Positions 9,330 to 19,293 of a stretch of DNA of 64,000 nt are shown one piece after another. Every line of letters begins with the position of its first letter. Position 1 is the first letter of the stretch. This DNA is from Bacteroidales bacterium UBA5833. Its GTDB lineage: Bacteria; Bacteroidota; Bacteroidia; Bacteroidales; Lentimicrobiaceae. Below the pieces are notes generated by a model. That model worked only from the letters and a program-made list of their open reading frames with translations. It was not told the DNA's origin and searched no databases. The stretch spans positions 124,001 through 188,000 of the forward strand of contig DJGZ01000022.1 in NCBI GenBank assembly GCA_002433025.1, read 5' to 3'. A program made the position numbers and the translations under genes.

Positions 9330-11327
9330 CTAATCAATCACTTTGACTTTGTTAAAGAATACCCCATTCTGAGTGATTGTTCTGAATAAATAGATCCCGG
9401 TTAGTATATCAACCGGCAAATAAAAATAACCATTTGCTGAGACAGCCGTATGTACCAACCTGCCGGTTAAGTCAAATATTTCAACCAAAGTTCTCCCAGT
9501 TGAGTTTAAAATACGGAATTCATCCTTTATTGGGTTCGGGACTATCATCATCTTTAATAATCCGGTCGATTCTTCAAGAGAGTTTGGAATTATTTTTACA
9601 TAGGCAGGCAACGATAATTTTTCACCGCAATAATTCCAGATCCTGCATTGATAAACGCCTGTATCAGCCGGAGTAACCGGGAAAATTTCAAGAGTCGTGG
9701 TATTACATCCTATAAGCGCAGTCCCGTTGAAAAACCATTGAACCTCTTGCTCTTCACCTGAAGTTGCCACGATCGAAAGCAAGGCTTGACTATCTTCTTC
9801 AACAAATTGACTTTGAGGATGCTGTATAATTTCCGGCGTTGAAATATAATTTATACAGATCTCCCGGGTGAATTGTGCATACCACTCATTCCAGATAATA
9901 CATCTGTATAATTCTTCCCCATCATTAATAATCGTATTATTGATCCTTAAAGTATCCGACTGGCAATTACTATAGATATCATTATTTTCCAGAGAAATCC
10001 ACAAGCTATCCTGCAATATTTGCCATTGGTACTGCAGATTCAAACCAAGTGCATTTACTCCGATAAAATTTTGGCCCCCTTTACAATTAATCTGAGAATT
10101 TGTCGCATCCATGATGGTCACTCCCGTTGAATCACAGCCCGGGACATCACACCCATACAAATCTGTTTTAACCACCCATGCCCTGTCAGGCCAGTCATTC
10201 TCCGGATCTTCCATCACAATACTGCCACAAAAAACAATGTTCTCATCCGGTGTCAGAATACCATTATTCACAAAGGCCATATGCGCTCCCGGCCCTCTGT
10301 ACATAATACCCGGCCGGTAGTAAATGCTATCTGCATCAGCGGTAATTTTAAAAATAAAGCCTTCATTGTCAAGTCCCGCGCTTCCAAAGAATTTAAAACT
10401 GCCGTCACTCAGTCTGAATAACCCATTAACTCTGGGATAGTATAGGACATCACCAAGTGTTTTACTCCAGAGTATCTGCCCTTCCATAGTAAACTTTGAA
10501 GCCTGCAACTTCCCGCCCTGAGTACCAATTGAAAGCAGCGTAGAATCTTCCAGCAGTGCCAGTTCATAAATCATTCTTGTGTTATCATAATTGAATACAG
10601 TGGTCGACCATGTAATGGTTCCTGCAGCGCTTAGCCTGGCAAACCTGGTCATTCTGGCATTATTGTTTGATCTGCTGTAACTCAGGAAAAAATCTCCGTT
10701 TTCAAGTTCAATAATACTGGAAACATTAATAAAATCATTATTAGAACTTATATCTTTCATCCATTCCATGGAAAGATCTTCCCTGAACTTCATCAAACGT
10801 CTGGCAAACGGGAAAACATCACAAACCAGCAGATATCCGTTATCCCTGGTTTTATATGCTTTGAGAGGTGTGAGGCTTGCTGAATCGGATAAAGCAGCAT
10901 CATACAGTACTTTTGTAAACAGAACCTGACCTGTGGAATTAAACCTGATCAGCAAAGGTCGCCTAATATACTGTTGAGAAATTTCAGATTGAACAACAAA
11001 CCAATCGTACAAGGAATCATTAACCCGGAAAAGATTACACCCGGAGGAGAACCTGTCATAATCAGCATTATAGAACTGCCTGCTCCAGATCAGGTTTCCT
11101 TCTTTATCAATTTCATATAGCAACAGTTTATTCCCGGTATATGGGATGATATATGAATCAACATCTCCCGCTATGATGAAACCTTTTTCAGTTTCTATAA
11201 TGCTCTGGGCTTTTTCATGATCTGCCTCGGGCCCGAAATGATAAATTTTGTTAAAAACAAAAGATTGAGCGTTTAAATTAAAACACAAGGTAACGATAAA
11301 CCCGGTCATCAGAATTATTGTTCTCAT
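9330..11327 (-). CDS. Secreted protein with Ig-like domain and type IX secretion (type A) sorting domain
   Basis: Probable cell-surface or released protein of unknown binding role. Residues 1-20 are a Sec signal peptide with cleavage likely after LNA. The first 400 residues are repetitive beta-strand modules of the kind seen in propeller-like T9SS proteins. About residues 500-580 form an immunoglobulin-like domain (HPQSQFVEEDS, VQWFFNG, DTGVYQCRIWNYCG). The last 70 residues match the T9SS type A sorting domain (VPNPIKDEFRI, EIFDLTGRLV, LTGIYLFRT). The gene is visibly richer in A+T than its neighbours and stands alone between two long non-coding gaps, which suggests a separate history. No enzyme motif was seen. 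Confidence 0.88.
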   Translation of the reverse strand: MRTIILMTGFIVTLCFNLNAQSFVFNKIYHFGPEADHEKAQSIIETEKGFIIAGDVDSYIIPYTGNKLLLYEIDKEGNLIWSRQFYNADYDRFSSGCNLFRVNDSLYDWFVVQSEISQQYIRRPLLIRFNSTGQVLFTKVLYDAALSDSASLTPLKAYKTRDNGYLLVCDVFPFARRLMKFREDLSMEWMKDISSNNDFINVSSIIELENGDFFLSYSRSNNNARMTRFARLSAAGTITWSTTVFNYDNTRMIYELALLEDSTLLSIGTQGGKLQASKFTMEGQILWSKTLGDVLYYPRVNGLFRLSDGSFKFFGSAGLDNEGFIFKITADADSIYYRPGIMYRGPGAHMAFVNNGILTPDENIVFCGSIVMEDPENDWPDRAWVVKTDLYGCDVPGCDSTGVTIMDATNSQINCKGGQNFIGVNALGLNLQYQWQILQDSLWISLENNDIYSNCQSDTLRINNTIINDGEELYRCIIWNEWYAQFTREICINYISTPEIIQHPQSQFVEEDSQALLSIVATSGEEQEVQWFFNGTALIGCNTTTLEIFPVTPADTGVYQCRIWNYCGEKLSLPAYVKIIPNSLEESTGLLKMMIVPNPIKDEFRILNSTGRTLVEIFDLTGRLVHTAVSANGYFYLPVDILTGIYLFRTITQNGVFFNKVKVID

Positions 11328-11951
11328 AAATAATCATGTATTATTAATATTACAACCATTTATCCCAGCCATAATCATTATTTAATATTATTATGCCCGG
11401 GAAAAAATACAGTATGCGAAAACCTTCACCTTATAATACCATGGTTTTCAAATAACTGGAAACCCGGTAATAGCAAAAAACTACAAACTTTTGCTATCTT
11501 ATTATGCTTACTCTATGTAAAAGACAATCAAAACTGTGTTTACCCCTATCAATAAAGGAGAAAATGCCTCATTTTTTTTATTTCATCCGCATCCTTAAAT
11601 AAAAACCTTAATCATCAGGCAAAACTGACAAATAACCGAGAATGAAAAAATCAATATCAGGTTGTTAATCTGCTGCTTGAACGCATCGATAATAAAGTAA
11701 TGTCAGGAAGTCATGATTTCTATAATAAAAACAAGAGGCTTTTCACCGGCTTCTCATGAACAGTTCAATTCCCGGACAATATTGAGGTCGGGCATAACGG
11801 ACCCTGCAGGGAATAATCAATGATTTATGGGAGGGGTACAAAAATTGGGTGCTATGTGTTGAATCAAGGTTTAGCGATTAGCAGTAACAATTTTACCATT
11901 AAGCATCGAAATGTAGTACATTTGCGGGTTAATTTCCAATCATAAACAGCA
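11328..11951. other. Long AT-rich intergenic region upstream of trkA
   Basis: About 620 bp without a supported gene. It contains only very short open frames, several runs of A or T, and at its right end the trkA promoter element at 11917-11924. No tRNA, terminal repeats or recognisable gene remnant was seen. Confidence 0.5.
11917..11924 (+). promoter_or_regulatory. Bacteroidota -7 promoter element for trkA
   Basis: TACATTTG matches TAnnTTTG exactly and ends 27 bp before the trkA ATG at 11952. It should drive the trkA-trkH pair. Confidence 0.6.
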
Positions 11952-13292
11952 ATGAACATTATCATAGCCGGAGACGGGGAAGTCGGGTTTCACCTGGCCA
12001 AAATGCTTTCCGGCGAAAACCATAACATCACCATCGTAGATCCGCATCAGGAGCTGCTGAAGATGATAGAAACGCATACCGACCTGATGACCATCACCGG
12101 GGATTCCACATCCATCAGTGTGCTGGAGCAGGCCAATGTGCGCCGTGCCGACCTGTTGATTTCGGTGGTTCACGACGAAAAAATCAACATCACCACCTGT
12201 GTGCTGGGCAAAAAACTGGGTGCCCGCCGGACGATTGCCCGCATCAACAACACGGAATATCTGACTATTGAGAACCGTGAAATCATGCGCTCACTGGGGA
12301 TAGATGCCATGGTGTGTCCCGAACGGATTGCCGCCAAGGAAATTGTAAAACTCCTCAGCCAGACGGCAGCCACCGAGATTTTTGATTTCTCCGAAGGCCG
12401 GCTCTCCCTATTCCTGATTAAACTTGATGAAAAAGCCCTTGTGCTCAATAAAACCCTCAATCAGGTTGCCCATGAAAACCCCCGCCTCGATTTCAGGGCT
12501 ATTGCCATACACCGGAATAATAAAACCATTATCCCGAAAGGGGATGATGTATTTAAACTAAATGACCTGGCCTATGTAATCACAAAGCCCGATGGTGTTG
12601 ATTCGCTTCTGAAGCTCGGAGGCAAGGAAAAACAGGAGATCCGCAATGTGATGATTGTCGGCGGGGGCCGCATCGGCCGGAAAACCGCGCGCCGCATCGA
12701 ACGCGACATGAATGTGAAACTGATCGAAATCGACAAGGAACGCTGCCTGAACCTGATCGACCAGCTGGAACATACCCTGATCATCAATGCAGATGCGCGC
12801 GACATCGACCTGCTCGAAGATGAAGGTATCCGTAATATGGACGCCTTTATCGCGGTGACCAACGACTATGAGACCAACATCCTTACCTGCCTGCTGGCCC
12901 AGCGCTTCGGTGTGAAACGCGTGATCCCGCTGGTGGAGAACATCGACTACATCGGCATATCGCAGAGCATCGGCATAGAAACCATCATCAACAAAAAGCT
13001 GATCACGGCTTCTTACATCGTACGCTTTACCATGGATGCCGAAGTTACAAGCATCAAGTGCCTCAGTGGTATCGACGCTGAAGTGCTTGAGTTTGTGGTG
13101 AAGCCAGGAGCCTATGTCACCCGCCGGCCCATCAAAAAAATCGACATCCCTAAAGGGTGCATCATCGGCGGAATCGTTAGGGGGATGCAGAGTTTCATCG
13201 CGGTAGGCGACTTCCAGATACAGGAAGGCGACAAGGTGGTGATATTTGCCCTTCCTGAGGCCATCAGCAAAGCCCAGGCCCTGTTTAATTAG
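11952..13292 (+). CDS. trkA: Trk potassium uptake system regulatory subunit TrkA
   Basis: Cytoplasmic, nucleotide-binding ring protein that gates the TrkH potassium channel. The 446 residues contain two tandem RCK units: a first Rossmann NAD-binding fold beginning IIIAGDGEVGFHLAK and a second one near residue 233 (MIVGGGRIGRKTARR), each followed by a TrkA_C subdomain. This duplicated architecture is the usual one for full-length TrkA. The ATG at 11952 places the first beta strand at residues 2-6, as expected. TrkH follows 44 bp downstream on the same strand, so the two form the complete transporter operon. Confidence 0.95.
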   Translation: MNIIIAGDGEVGFHLAKMLSGENHNITIVDPHQELLKMIETHTDLMTITGDSTSISVLEQANVRRADLLISVVHDEKINITTCVLGKKLGARRTIARINNTEYLTIENREIMRSLGIDAMVCPERIAAKEIVKLLSQTAATEIFDFSEGRLSLFLIKLDEKALVLNKTLNQVAHENPRLDFRAIAIHRNNKTIIPKGDDVFKLNDLAYVITKPDGVDSLLKLGGKEKQEIRNVMIVGGGRIGRKTARRIERDMNVKLIEIDKERCLNLIDQLEHTLIINADARDIDLLEDEGIRNMDAFIAVTNDYETNILTCLLAQRFGVKRVIPLVENIDYIGISQSIGIETIINKKLITASYIVRFTMDAEVTSIKCLSGIDAEVLEFVVKPGAYVTRRPIKKIDIPKGCIIGGIVRGMQSFIAVGDFQIQEGDKVVIFALPEAISKAQALFN

Positions 13293-13336
13293 TTTTATAT
13301 ATATCGTTCAGCCTGATTAAACAACCATAATCTGCC

Positions 13337-14836
13337 ATGGCCGCCAAAAGCAGGATCAACCTGAATGCCATCATGAAGATCACCGGATTACTGATGGTGA
13401 TCGAAGGATTGTTTATGCTCAGCAGTCTGGGATTTTCGGCCTGGTATGATCCTGACTGCCTTGACCACCTCCGTTTGTTTGATCCCGCACACGATTTTCT
13501 GCCATTGCTGGTTTCAGGCAGCGGAATAGGGCTGGTGGGACTTATACTCTGGACTTTCAACAAAAAGCTCGACCAGAACTCCATCGGAAAGCGCGAAGGT
13601 TATATTGTCGTATCCCTTACCTGGGTAATCATTTCGTTTTTCGGAGCCATCCCCTTTATCCTGAGTGGAATTACCACCAGCTATACCGACGCGTTTTTCG
13701 AGACCATGTCAGGATTTACCACTACCGGGGCAACCATCTTCACCGACATAGAAGCCCTTCCCAAAGGCATTCTCTACTGGCGAAGCATGACTCACTGGAT
13801 AGGTGGCATGGGAATCATTGTTTTATCTCTCGCCATCCTTCCCATTTTGGGTATTGGCGGGATGCAGCTCTTCGTGGCAGAGGTGCCTGGTCTTACACCC
13901 GACAAACTCCACCCGCGCATTACACAAACAGCCAAACGCCTGTGGATCATTTATGTGGTACTTACACTACTACAAACCATATTGCTGATGATGGGCGGGA
14001 TGAATTTATTCGAGAGCCTTTGCCATGCCTTTGGCACGATGGCAACCGGAGGATTTTCAACCCGCAATGATTCCATTGCAGGATTTTCTCCTTACATCCA
14101 ATATGTCATAATCGTCTTCATGTACCTTGCAGGTATCTCTTTTACCCTTCATTATTTTTTCATCAAACGACAGTTTCAAAGGGTATTCCGCAATGAAGAA
14201 CTCCGGTCGTATACCCTGCTGCTGATTGCAGCAACGGTAACCATCGCAGCAGCACTTTTTTACACCCAGCACCAGGAGCCGGGAATAGCTTTCCGCCACG
14301 CCCTTTTTCAGGTGGTATCCATTGTTACCACCACCGGCTATATTACCAGCGACTACCTTGTCTGGCCATTTTTCACCTGGCTGCTGCTTTTCATGCTGAT
14401 GTTTACCGGAGGTTGCGCGGGATCCACCGGTGGAGGAATTAAAATTGTGAGAATCATCCTGCTTTTCAAAAACAGCAGGATGGAGCTTAAGCGCATTGTG
14501 CATCCGCAGGCTATATTACCCGTGCGCCTGAACGGCAAATCCATCTCACAACAGATTATATTTAATGTACTGGCGTTCTTCCTGATCTATATTATCATTT
14601 TTGCCTTCGGCTCTCTGGTGATGTCAGCCATGGGAATGGAATTCGAATCTGCAATTGGTTCAGTTGCTGCCTGTCTTGGAAACATTGGCCCCGGCCTTGG
14701 TACAGTTGGCCCTGTGCTGAATTACAGTACTGTCCCCATGGCCGGCAAGTGGGTGCTCGCCTTTCTGATGTTGCTGGGCCGCCTCGAACTTTTTACGGTA
14801 CTGATTCTTTTCTCTGCCTCTTTCTGGAAAAAATAG
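13337..14836 (+). CDS. trkH: Potassium uptake protein TrkH
   Basis: Ion-conducting membrane subunit of the Trk system, importing K+ across the inner membrane. The 499-residue protein has four repeated M1-P-M2 pore modules; selectivity-filter segments are visible as GFTTTGATIF, GTMATGGFSTRN, VSIVTTTGYIT and ACLGNIGPGLG. The GGCAGSTGGGIKIVR loop after module three is typical of TrkH. Both partners of the transporter are present, since trkA lies directly upstream. Confidence 0.95.
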   Translation: MAAKSRINLNAIMKITGLLMVIEGLFMLSSLGFSAWYDPDCLDHLRLFDPAHDFLPLLVSGSGIGLVGLILWTFNKKLDQNSIGKREGYIVVSLTWVIISFFGAIPFILSGITTSYTDAFFETMSGFTTTGATIFTDIEALPKGILYWRSMTHWIGGMGIIVLSLAILPILGIGGMQLFVAEVPGLTPDKLHPRITQTAKRLWIIYVVLTLLQTILLMMGGMNLFESLCHAFGTMATGGFSTRNDSIAGFSPYIQYVIIVFMYLAGISFTLHYFFIKRQFQRVFRNEELRSYTLLLIAATVTIAAALFYTQHQEPGIAFRHALFQVVSIVTTTGYITSDYLVWPFFTWLLLFMLMFTGGCAGSTGGGIKIVRIILLFKNSRMELKRIVHPQAILPVRLNGKSISQQIIFNVLAFFLIYIIIFAFGSLVMSAMGMEFESAIGSVAACLGNIGPGLGTVGPVLNYSTVPMAGKWVLAFLMLLGRLELFTVLILFSASFWKK

Positions 14837-14925
14837 CATTGTGAAGGCTCCCTTTCAGGAATGATCTCTTCTAAAACTGACCGATCATCTATTCCAGACC
14901 GCTATCAATAATGGCTGTTTTACTG

Positions 14926-14933
14926 TATCTTTG
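14926..14933 (+). promoter_or_regulatory. Bacteroidota -7 promoter element, near-leaderless MATE gene
   Basis: TATCTTTG matches TAnnTTTG and is followed only 9 bp later by the ATG of the MATE exporter. With transcription normally starting about 5-7 bp downstream, the mRNA would have almost no 5' leader. The TTG inside this element could serve as an alternative start but is better explained as promoter. Confidence 0.6.
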
Positions 14934-14942
14934 CAGCCACAA

Positions 14943-16277
14943 ATGAGTCAACGCCTGCCTTCGTACCGGAAAATATGGGATATCTCACTTCCCATCATAC
15001 TGAGCCTGGTTGCCCAGAATGTGGTAAATGTTACCGATACGGCTTTCCTTGGACGGGTTGGAGAAGTGGAACTGGGCGCTGCAGCGCTTGCCGGCCTTTT
15101 CTATATCTCGCTCTTCATGCTGGGATTCGGCTTTGGCATAGGGGCGCAGATTCTTATTGCCCGCCGTAACGGAGAAAAAAACTATGCCGATATCGGAAGG
15201 ATTACTGACAACAGTCTGTATTTCCTGACTTTTCTCGGACTTCTGCTTTTCCTGATCATCAAATTTTTCTCTCCGTATATGCTGCGGCCGATGATTGCTT
15301 CCGACGCAGTCTACCACGCCAGTCTAGACTTCCTGCAATACCGGATCTACGGCCTGTTTTTTGCCTTTGCAAACGTACTGCTGCGCTCTTTTTATATAGG
15401 AACAACCAATACCCGAGTGCTTACATACAATGCCCTTATTATGGCAGGGGTTAATGTATTTCTTGATTATGTTCTGATATTCGGCTATCTCGGTTTTCCG
15501 GCCATGGGCATCAAAGGCGCAGCCATTGCTTCAATAATTGCAGAACTTGCTTCTGCAATCTTTTTCTTTACCTATACGTTCCGCCGGATAAACCTGCATC
15601 AGTTCAATCTCTTCCGGTTTGGACGGTTCGACTGGAAAGTGGTCCGCACCACCCTCGAAATATCCGTATTTGTCATGCTGCAGTATTTCCTCTCCCTTGC
15701 CGGGTGGTTCGTATTCTTTATGATCATTGAGAAGATGGGGGAACGCCCGCTGGCTATTTCAAATATTATCCGGAGTGCATACATTGTGCTTATGATCCCG
15801 GTTTTTGCCTTCGGATCAACAACCAACTCGCTGGTCAGCAACGTAATAGGCCAGGGCAAGCCCGACTATGTGATTCCCCTGATCAAAAAAGTTGCCCTCA
15901 TGAACTTTTTGCTGATCGGAAGTGTAGTGCTGGTTTCTGCATTCATTCCCCGGATTCTGATATCTGTTTACACCTCCGACCCGGAACTGATCAGTCAGAC
16001 CATCCCGTCATTTTACGTAGTCATGTCAGCCCTCCTGTTGTTTTCATTCTCCAGCATCCTGTTCAACGGTGTCAGCGGAACTGCCAATACAGCTACCGCC
16101 CTGATGATAGAATTCATTACCATTGCCGTTTACCTGATTGTAGCATGGGTGCTTGCAGTGCGGATGAAACTTGAGATAGAACTGGTATGGACCAGCGAAT
16201 ATATTTATTTCATGGTGCTTTCATTGCTTTCATTCTTCTACCTGAAATCAGGAAAATGGCGAAAGAAGTTGATTTAG
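14943..16277 (+). CDS. MATE family multidrug/metabolite exporter
   Basis: Inner-membrane antiporter that exports organic compounds using a Na+ or H+ gradient. The 444 residues form about twelve TM helices in two similar halves; MATE landmarks include LPIILSLVAQNVVNVTDTAFLG near the N-terminus, the GFGIGAQILIAR segment, and in the second half FGSTTNSLVSNVIGQGK. The start is taken as the ATG at 14943 rather than a TTG four codons upstream that lies in the promoter. Substrate is not predictable. It is monocistronic by context. Confidence 0.92.
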   Translation: MSQRLPSYRKIWDISLPIILSLVAQNVVNVTDTAFLGRVGEVELGAAALAGLFYISLFMLGFGFGIGAQILIARRNGEKNYADIGRITDNSLYFLTFLGLLLFLIIKFFSPYMLRPMIASDAVYHASLDFLQYRIYGLFFAFANVLLRSFYIGTTNTRVLTYNALIMAGVNVFLDYVLIFGYLGFPAMGIKGAAIASIIAELASAIFFFTYTFRRINLHQFNLFRFGRFDWKVVRTTLEISVFVMLQYFLSLAGWFVFFMIIEKMGERPLAISNIIRSAYIVLMIPVFAFGSTTNSLVSNVIGQGKPDYVIPLIKKVALMNFLLIGSVVLVSAFIPRILISVYTSDPELISQTIPSFYVVMSALLLFSFSSILFNGVSGTANTATALMIEFITIAVYLIVAWVLAVRMKLEIELVWTSEYIYFMVLSLLSFFYLKSGKWRKKLI

Positions 16278-16364
16278 CGGAGATTATGAATGCCCAAATG
16301 ATGCGGACAATTGGCTATTCGAAAGAAAAAGCCTGAAATAATTCGCAATTTCTCTGAGCCGGAC

Positions 16365-16372
16365 TATATTTG
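16365..16372 (+). promoter_or_regulatory. Bacteroidota -7 promoter element ahead of the glycosyltransferase genes
   Basis: TATATTTG matches TAnnTTTG, leaving a leader of roughly 120 nt before the ATG at 16500. The leader contains two small hairpins, GCCGG/CCGGC near 16427-16441 and AGGC/GCCT near 16441-16452; their role is unknown. Confidence 0.5.
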
Positions 16373-16499
16373 CAGGGAACGATAAAGCATTCCGGCAGAA
16401 TTGTTTGATCCGGTTCTATTAAAAAGCCGGTTATTCCGGCAGGCAAATGCCTGTAAAGTATTCAACAGTAACTATTAAATGCCTTAGCCGCAACAGCGC

Positions 16500-17270
16500 A
16501 TGATCAGTCTATCGGTAGTGATTATTACATACAATGAAGAACGCAACATAGGACGCTGCCTTGAATCGTTACGCGGCATTGCTGATGATATAGTTGTACT
16601 TGATTCTTTTTCAACCGACAAAACGGAAGATATCTGCAAAGCCCACGGGGCAAGATTTGTCCAACACAAGTTCGACGGCCATATTGAACAAAAAAACAGG
16701 GTGATAAATCATGCCCTCTATCCACATATACTTTCCCTTGATGCGGATGAAGCCCTGGATGAAACCCTGACAGAATCCATACGAAAGGTTAAAGAAGACT
16801 GGAAACATGACGGATACACCATGAACCGCCTGACCAACTATTGCGGAAAGTGGATTTATCATTGCGGCTGGTATCCCGACCGTAAACTCAGGTTGTGGGA
16901 CTCCCGCAAAGGGCGCTGGGGAGGCGAAAACCCCCACGACAGGTTCGAACTCACCGATAAAGATGCAATCACTGCACAACTGGAAGGAAACATCCTTCAT
17001 TACAGCTATTATTCCCTCAAGGATCACTACAGACAGGTGGAGTACTTCACCACCATCCTGGCAAGAACACAATTCAATAACGGAAAGCGTGCCCCCTGGC
17101 TGGTAATGATAATAAGTCCAGTCGTAAAATTCCTGCGCGACTATTTTATTAAACTCGGTATTCTTGATGGCAAGGCAGGCTTTACAATCTCACGCATCAG
17201 CGCCTATGCAACCTATCTGAAATACAGGAAAATAAGACAGCTTCAGCAGTCGAAAAACAAACAGGTTTGA
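16500..17270 (+). CDS. Glycosyltransferase family 2 (WaaE/KdtX-like)
   Basis: Cytoplasmic-face transferase likely adding a sugar to the LPS core or a related glycan. The 256 residues start with the GT-A motif SVVIITYNEERNIGRCLESL, followed by VVLDSFSTDKT and the DxD site LSLDADEALDE near residue 80. GYTMNRLTNYCGKWIYHCGW and WGGENPHDRF are typical of the WaaE/KdtX branch (LPS core beta-1,4-glucosyltransferase type). The TTG start of the heptosyltransferase-like gene overlaps its stop codon by four bases, so the two are translationally coupled and probably act in the same LPS pathway. Donor sugar unproven. Confidence 0.88.
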   Translation: MISLSVVIITYNEERNIGRCLESLRGIADDIVVLDSFSTDKTEDICKAHGARFVQHKFDGHIEQKNRVINHALYPHILSLDADEALDETLTESIRKVKEDWKHDGYTMNRLTNYCGKWIYHCGWYPDRKLRLWDSRKGRWGGENPHDRFELTDKDAITAQLEGNILHYSYYSLKDHYRQVEYFTTILARTQFNNGKRAPWLVMIISPVVKFLRDYFIKLGILDGKAGFTISRISAYATYLKYRKIRQLQQSKNKQV

Positions 17271-18295
17271 GCAGACAGCGCAATTACCGGAAGATCATCA
17301 TCAGCCGCACCGACAGCATAGGCGACGTAGTGCTGACCTTGCCACTGGCCGGCCTGCTCAAAAAATACTATCCCGGAACAAGCATTGTATTTCTTGGCCA
17401 GTCCTATACCCGTGCGGTAGTGGAAGCCTGCCAACATGCAGATGAATTTATCGACTGGAAAGAGGTATCTTCATTGCCGTTTCCTGAACAGGTTAAATTT
17501 TTGCACAACCTGCAGGCCGGACTTATCCTGCATGTATTTCCTGTAAAGGAAATTGCACATCTGGCGAAACGGGCCGGTATTCCTGAACGGATGGGATCCA
17601 CAGGACGGCTTTACCATTACACCACCTGCAACAGGCTGGTAAGGCTTTCGAGAAAAAACTCCCCCCTGCACGAAGCAATGCTAAACATCAGATTGGCTTC
17701 CGGCCTGCTTCCTGCATCCATGATTCCGACGGAAGACATTCCGGGCCTTTTCGGAATGAGCCGGATAAAAAGCCTCCCGGATTCCCTTGAAAGACTGATA
17801 GACCTGAATCGGTTCAATTTGATTCTGCATCCGAAATCGAAAGGAAGTGCCCGTGAGTGGGGAAGCCCCAATTTCGCAAAGCTGTCGACGATACTCCCTG
17901 TTTCTGATTATAAGGTTTTCGTCACCGGAACCGCGGCTGAAGGCGCCATGCTGAAAGAAGAAGGCTTTTTTGAAATGGCCGGTGAGGTGACCGATATTAC
18001 AGGAAAAATGAGTCTGGATGAAATGATTTCGTTCATCAATACAGCTGACGGCCTGATCGCAGCCAGCACAGGTCCTTTGCACCTGGCCGCTGCTTTGGGT
18101 AAGGTGGCGCTGGGTATTTATCCACCCATCCGGCCTATGCATCCCGGACGCTGGGCTCCACTGGGGAAAAGAGCTGGTTACCTCGTTGCAGATAAAGAAT
18201 GCAGCCAATGCCGGAAAACAGGTCCCTGCCAATGCATGCTGAATATCAGCCCGATGCAGGTAAAACAAAAACTCGATTCAATGGTTAACCCATAA
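17267..18295 (+). CDS. Glycosyltransferase family 9 (heptosyltransferase-like)
   Basis: ADP-heptose:LPS heptosyltransferase-type enzyme. The N-terminal IIISRTDSIGDVVLTLPLAG and the C-terminal donor-site region (LHPKSKGSAREWG, ITGKMSLDEMISFI, ASTGPLHLAAALGKVALGIY) are classic GT9 GT-B features. The start is a TTG at 17267 whose last bases overlap the TGA of the preceding gene; no in-frame ATG fits, and the conserved N-terminal strand begins only nine residues in, so this non-standard start is well supported. At 342 residues it has normal length. It is the second gene of a probable LPS-core operon that continues into the lipid kinase. Confidence 0.9.
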   Translation: MSRQRNYRKIIISRTDSIGDVVLTLPLAGLLKKYYPGTSIVFLGQSYTRAVVEACQHADEFIDWKEVSSLPFPEQVKFLHNLQAGLILHVFPVKEIAHLAKRAGIPERMGSTGRLYHYTTCNRLVRLSRKNSPLHEAMLNIRLASGLLPASMIPTEDIPGLFGMSRIKSLPDSLERLIDLNRFNLILHPKSKGSAREWGSPNFAKLSTILPVSDYKVFVTGTAAEGAMLKEEGFFEMAGEVTDITGKMSLDEMISFINTADGLIAASTGPLHLAAALGKVALGIYPPIRPMHPGRWAPLGKRAGYLVADKECSQCRKTGPCQCMLNISPMQVKQKLDSMVNP

Positions 18296-18313
18296 CTTTA
18301 TAGAACGAAAGGT

Positions 18314-19246
18314 ATGCACAAGGACGGTGAATGGTTTGTCATTGTCAATCCCAATGCCGGGCGGCGCAAGGGAGAAAAGGACTGGCTTGAGATAGCACGG
18401 CTGATGAACGATGCAGGCATAAGATTTACCAATGTTTTCACAGAGCACCATAACCACGCGGTAAGGCTTGCCAGGAAACACATCGAAGCCGGATTCAGAA
18501 AGATTATCGTGGTTGGTGGCGATGGCACCCTGAATGAGGTGGTGAACGGCATCTATACCCAGAAACGTTTGCCGCCAGCCGAGATCACCCTGGCTATGAT
18601 CCCGGTGGGAACCGGAAATGACTGGGGCCGGTCATTCAACATTCCCCTGGATTATAAGGGTGCCATTGATGTGATTGCACGCGAAAATACCAGACTCCAG
18701 GATGTGGGCAAGGTAAGCTATCACAGCAAGGACCTTCAGAAGCAGCGGCATTTCATCAACATGGCCGGGCTCGGATTCGATGCCATGGTGGCAAAACGCA
18801 CCAACAAGGTGAAGCAGGAAGGCAAAAGCGGCCCCTTCTCGTACCTGATCAGCCTCTTTACCAGCCTGATCAGTTATAAAGCGACTTATGCCAGGGTAAA
18901 GGTCGACGGACAGGAACTGAAAGCGGGCGTTTTCACCATGAGTGTCGCTATCTGCCGTTTCAACGGAGGAGGGATGATGCAGGCCCCTAATGCCATCCCC
19001 GATGACGGCCTCTTCGATGTAACCGTAATCACCCGAGTGAGCAGACTGCTGGTTATCCGCAGCGTGAAAAAACTTTACGATGGCTCTTTTCTGAAACTTC
19101 CCCAGGTAAAGACCTTCAGGGGAGTAAAGGTAGAAATAGAATCGGATCAACCCATGTTCCTCGAAACCGACGGCGAATCGCTCGGGCATACACCCATGAA
19201 TTTTGAAGTAATTCCGCTGGGGATTACTGTAGTGGCCGGGAACTAA
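18314..19246 (+). CDS. Diacylglycerol kinase-family lipid kinase (YegS/DgkB type)
   Basis: Phosphorylates a lipid alcohol such as diacylglycerol using ATP, at the cytoplasmic membrane face. The 310 residues show the DAGK catalytic domain: FVIVNPNAGRRKG at the start, the nucleotide loop IIVVGGDGTLNEVVNGI near 62-78 and PVGTGNDWGRSF near 98. The C-terminal beta-sandwich ends in ETDGESLG, as in YegS/DgkB. It starts 18 bp after the heptosyltransferase-like gene and probably shares its transcript, so a role in recycling envelope lipids is plausible. The true acceptor lipid is unknown. Confidence 0.9.
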   Translation: MHKDGEWFVIVNPNAGRRKGEKDWLEIARLMNDAGIRFTNVFTEHHNHAVRLARKHIEAGFRKIIVVGGDGTLNEVVNGIYTQKRLPPAEITLAMIPVGTGNDWGRSFNIPLDYKGAIDVIARENTRLQDVGKVSYHSKDLQKQRHFINMAGLGFDAMVAKRTNKVKQEGKSGPFSYLISLFTSLISYKATYARVKVDGQELKAGVFTMSVAICRFNGGGMMQAPNAIPDDGLFDVTVITRVSRLLVIRSVKKLYDGSFLKLPQVKTFRGVKVEIESDQPMFLETDGESLGHTPMNFEVIPLGITVVAGN

Positions 19247-19293
19247 GCATTTCCCAGCCCGCCGGATCAAACCGCATTAAAACCGATCAGCCC

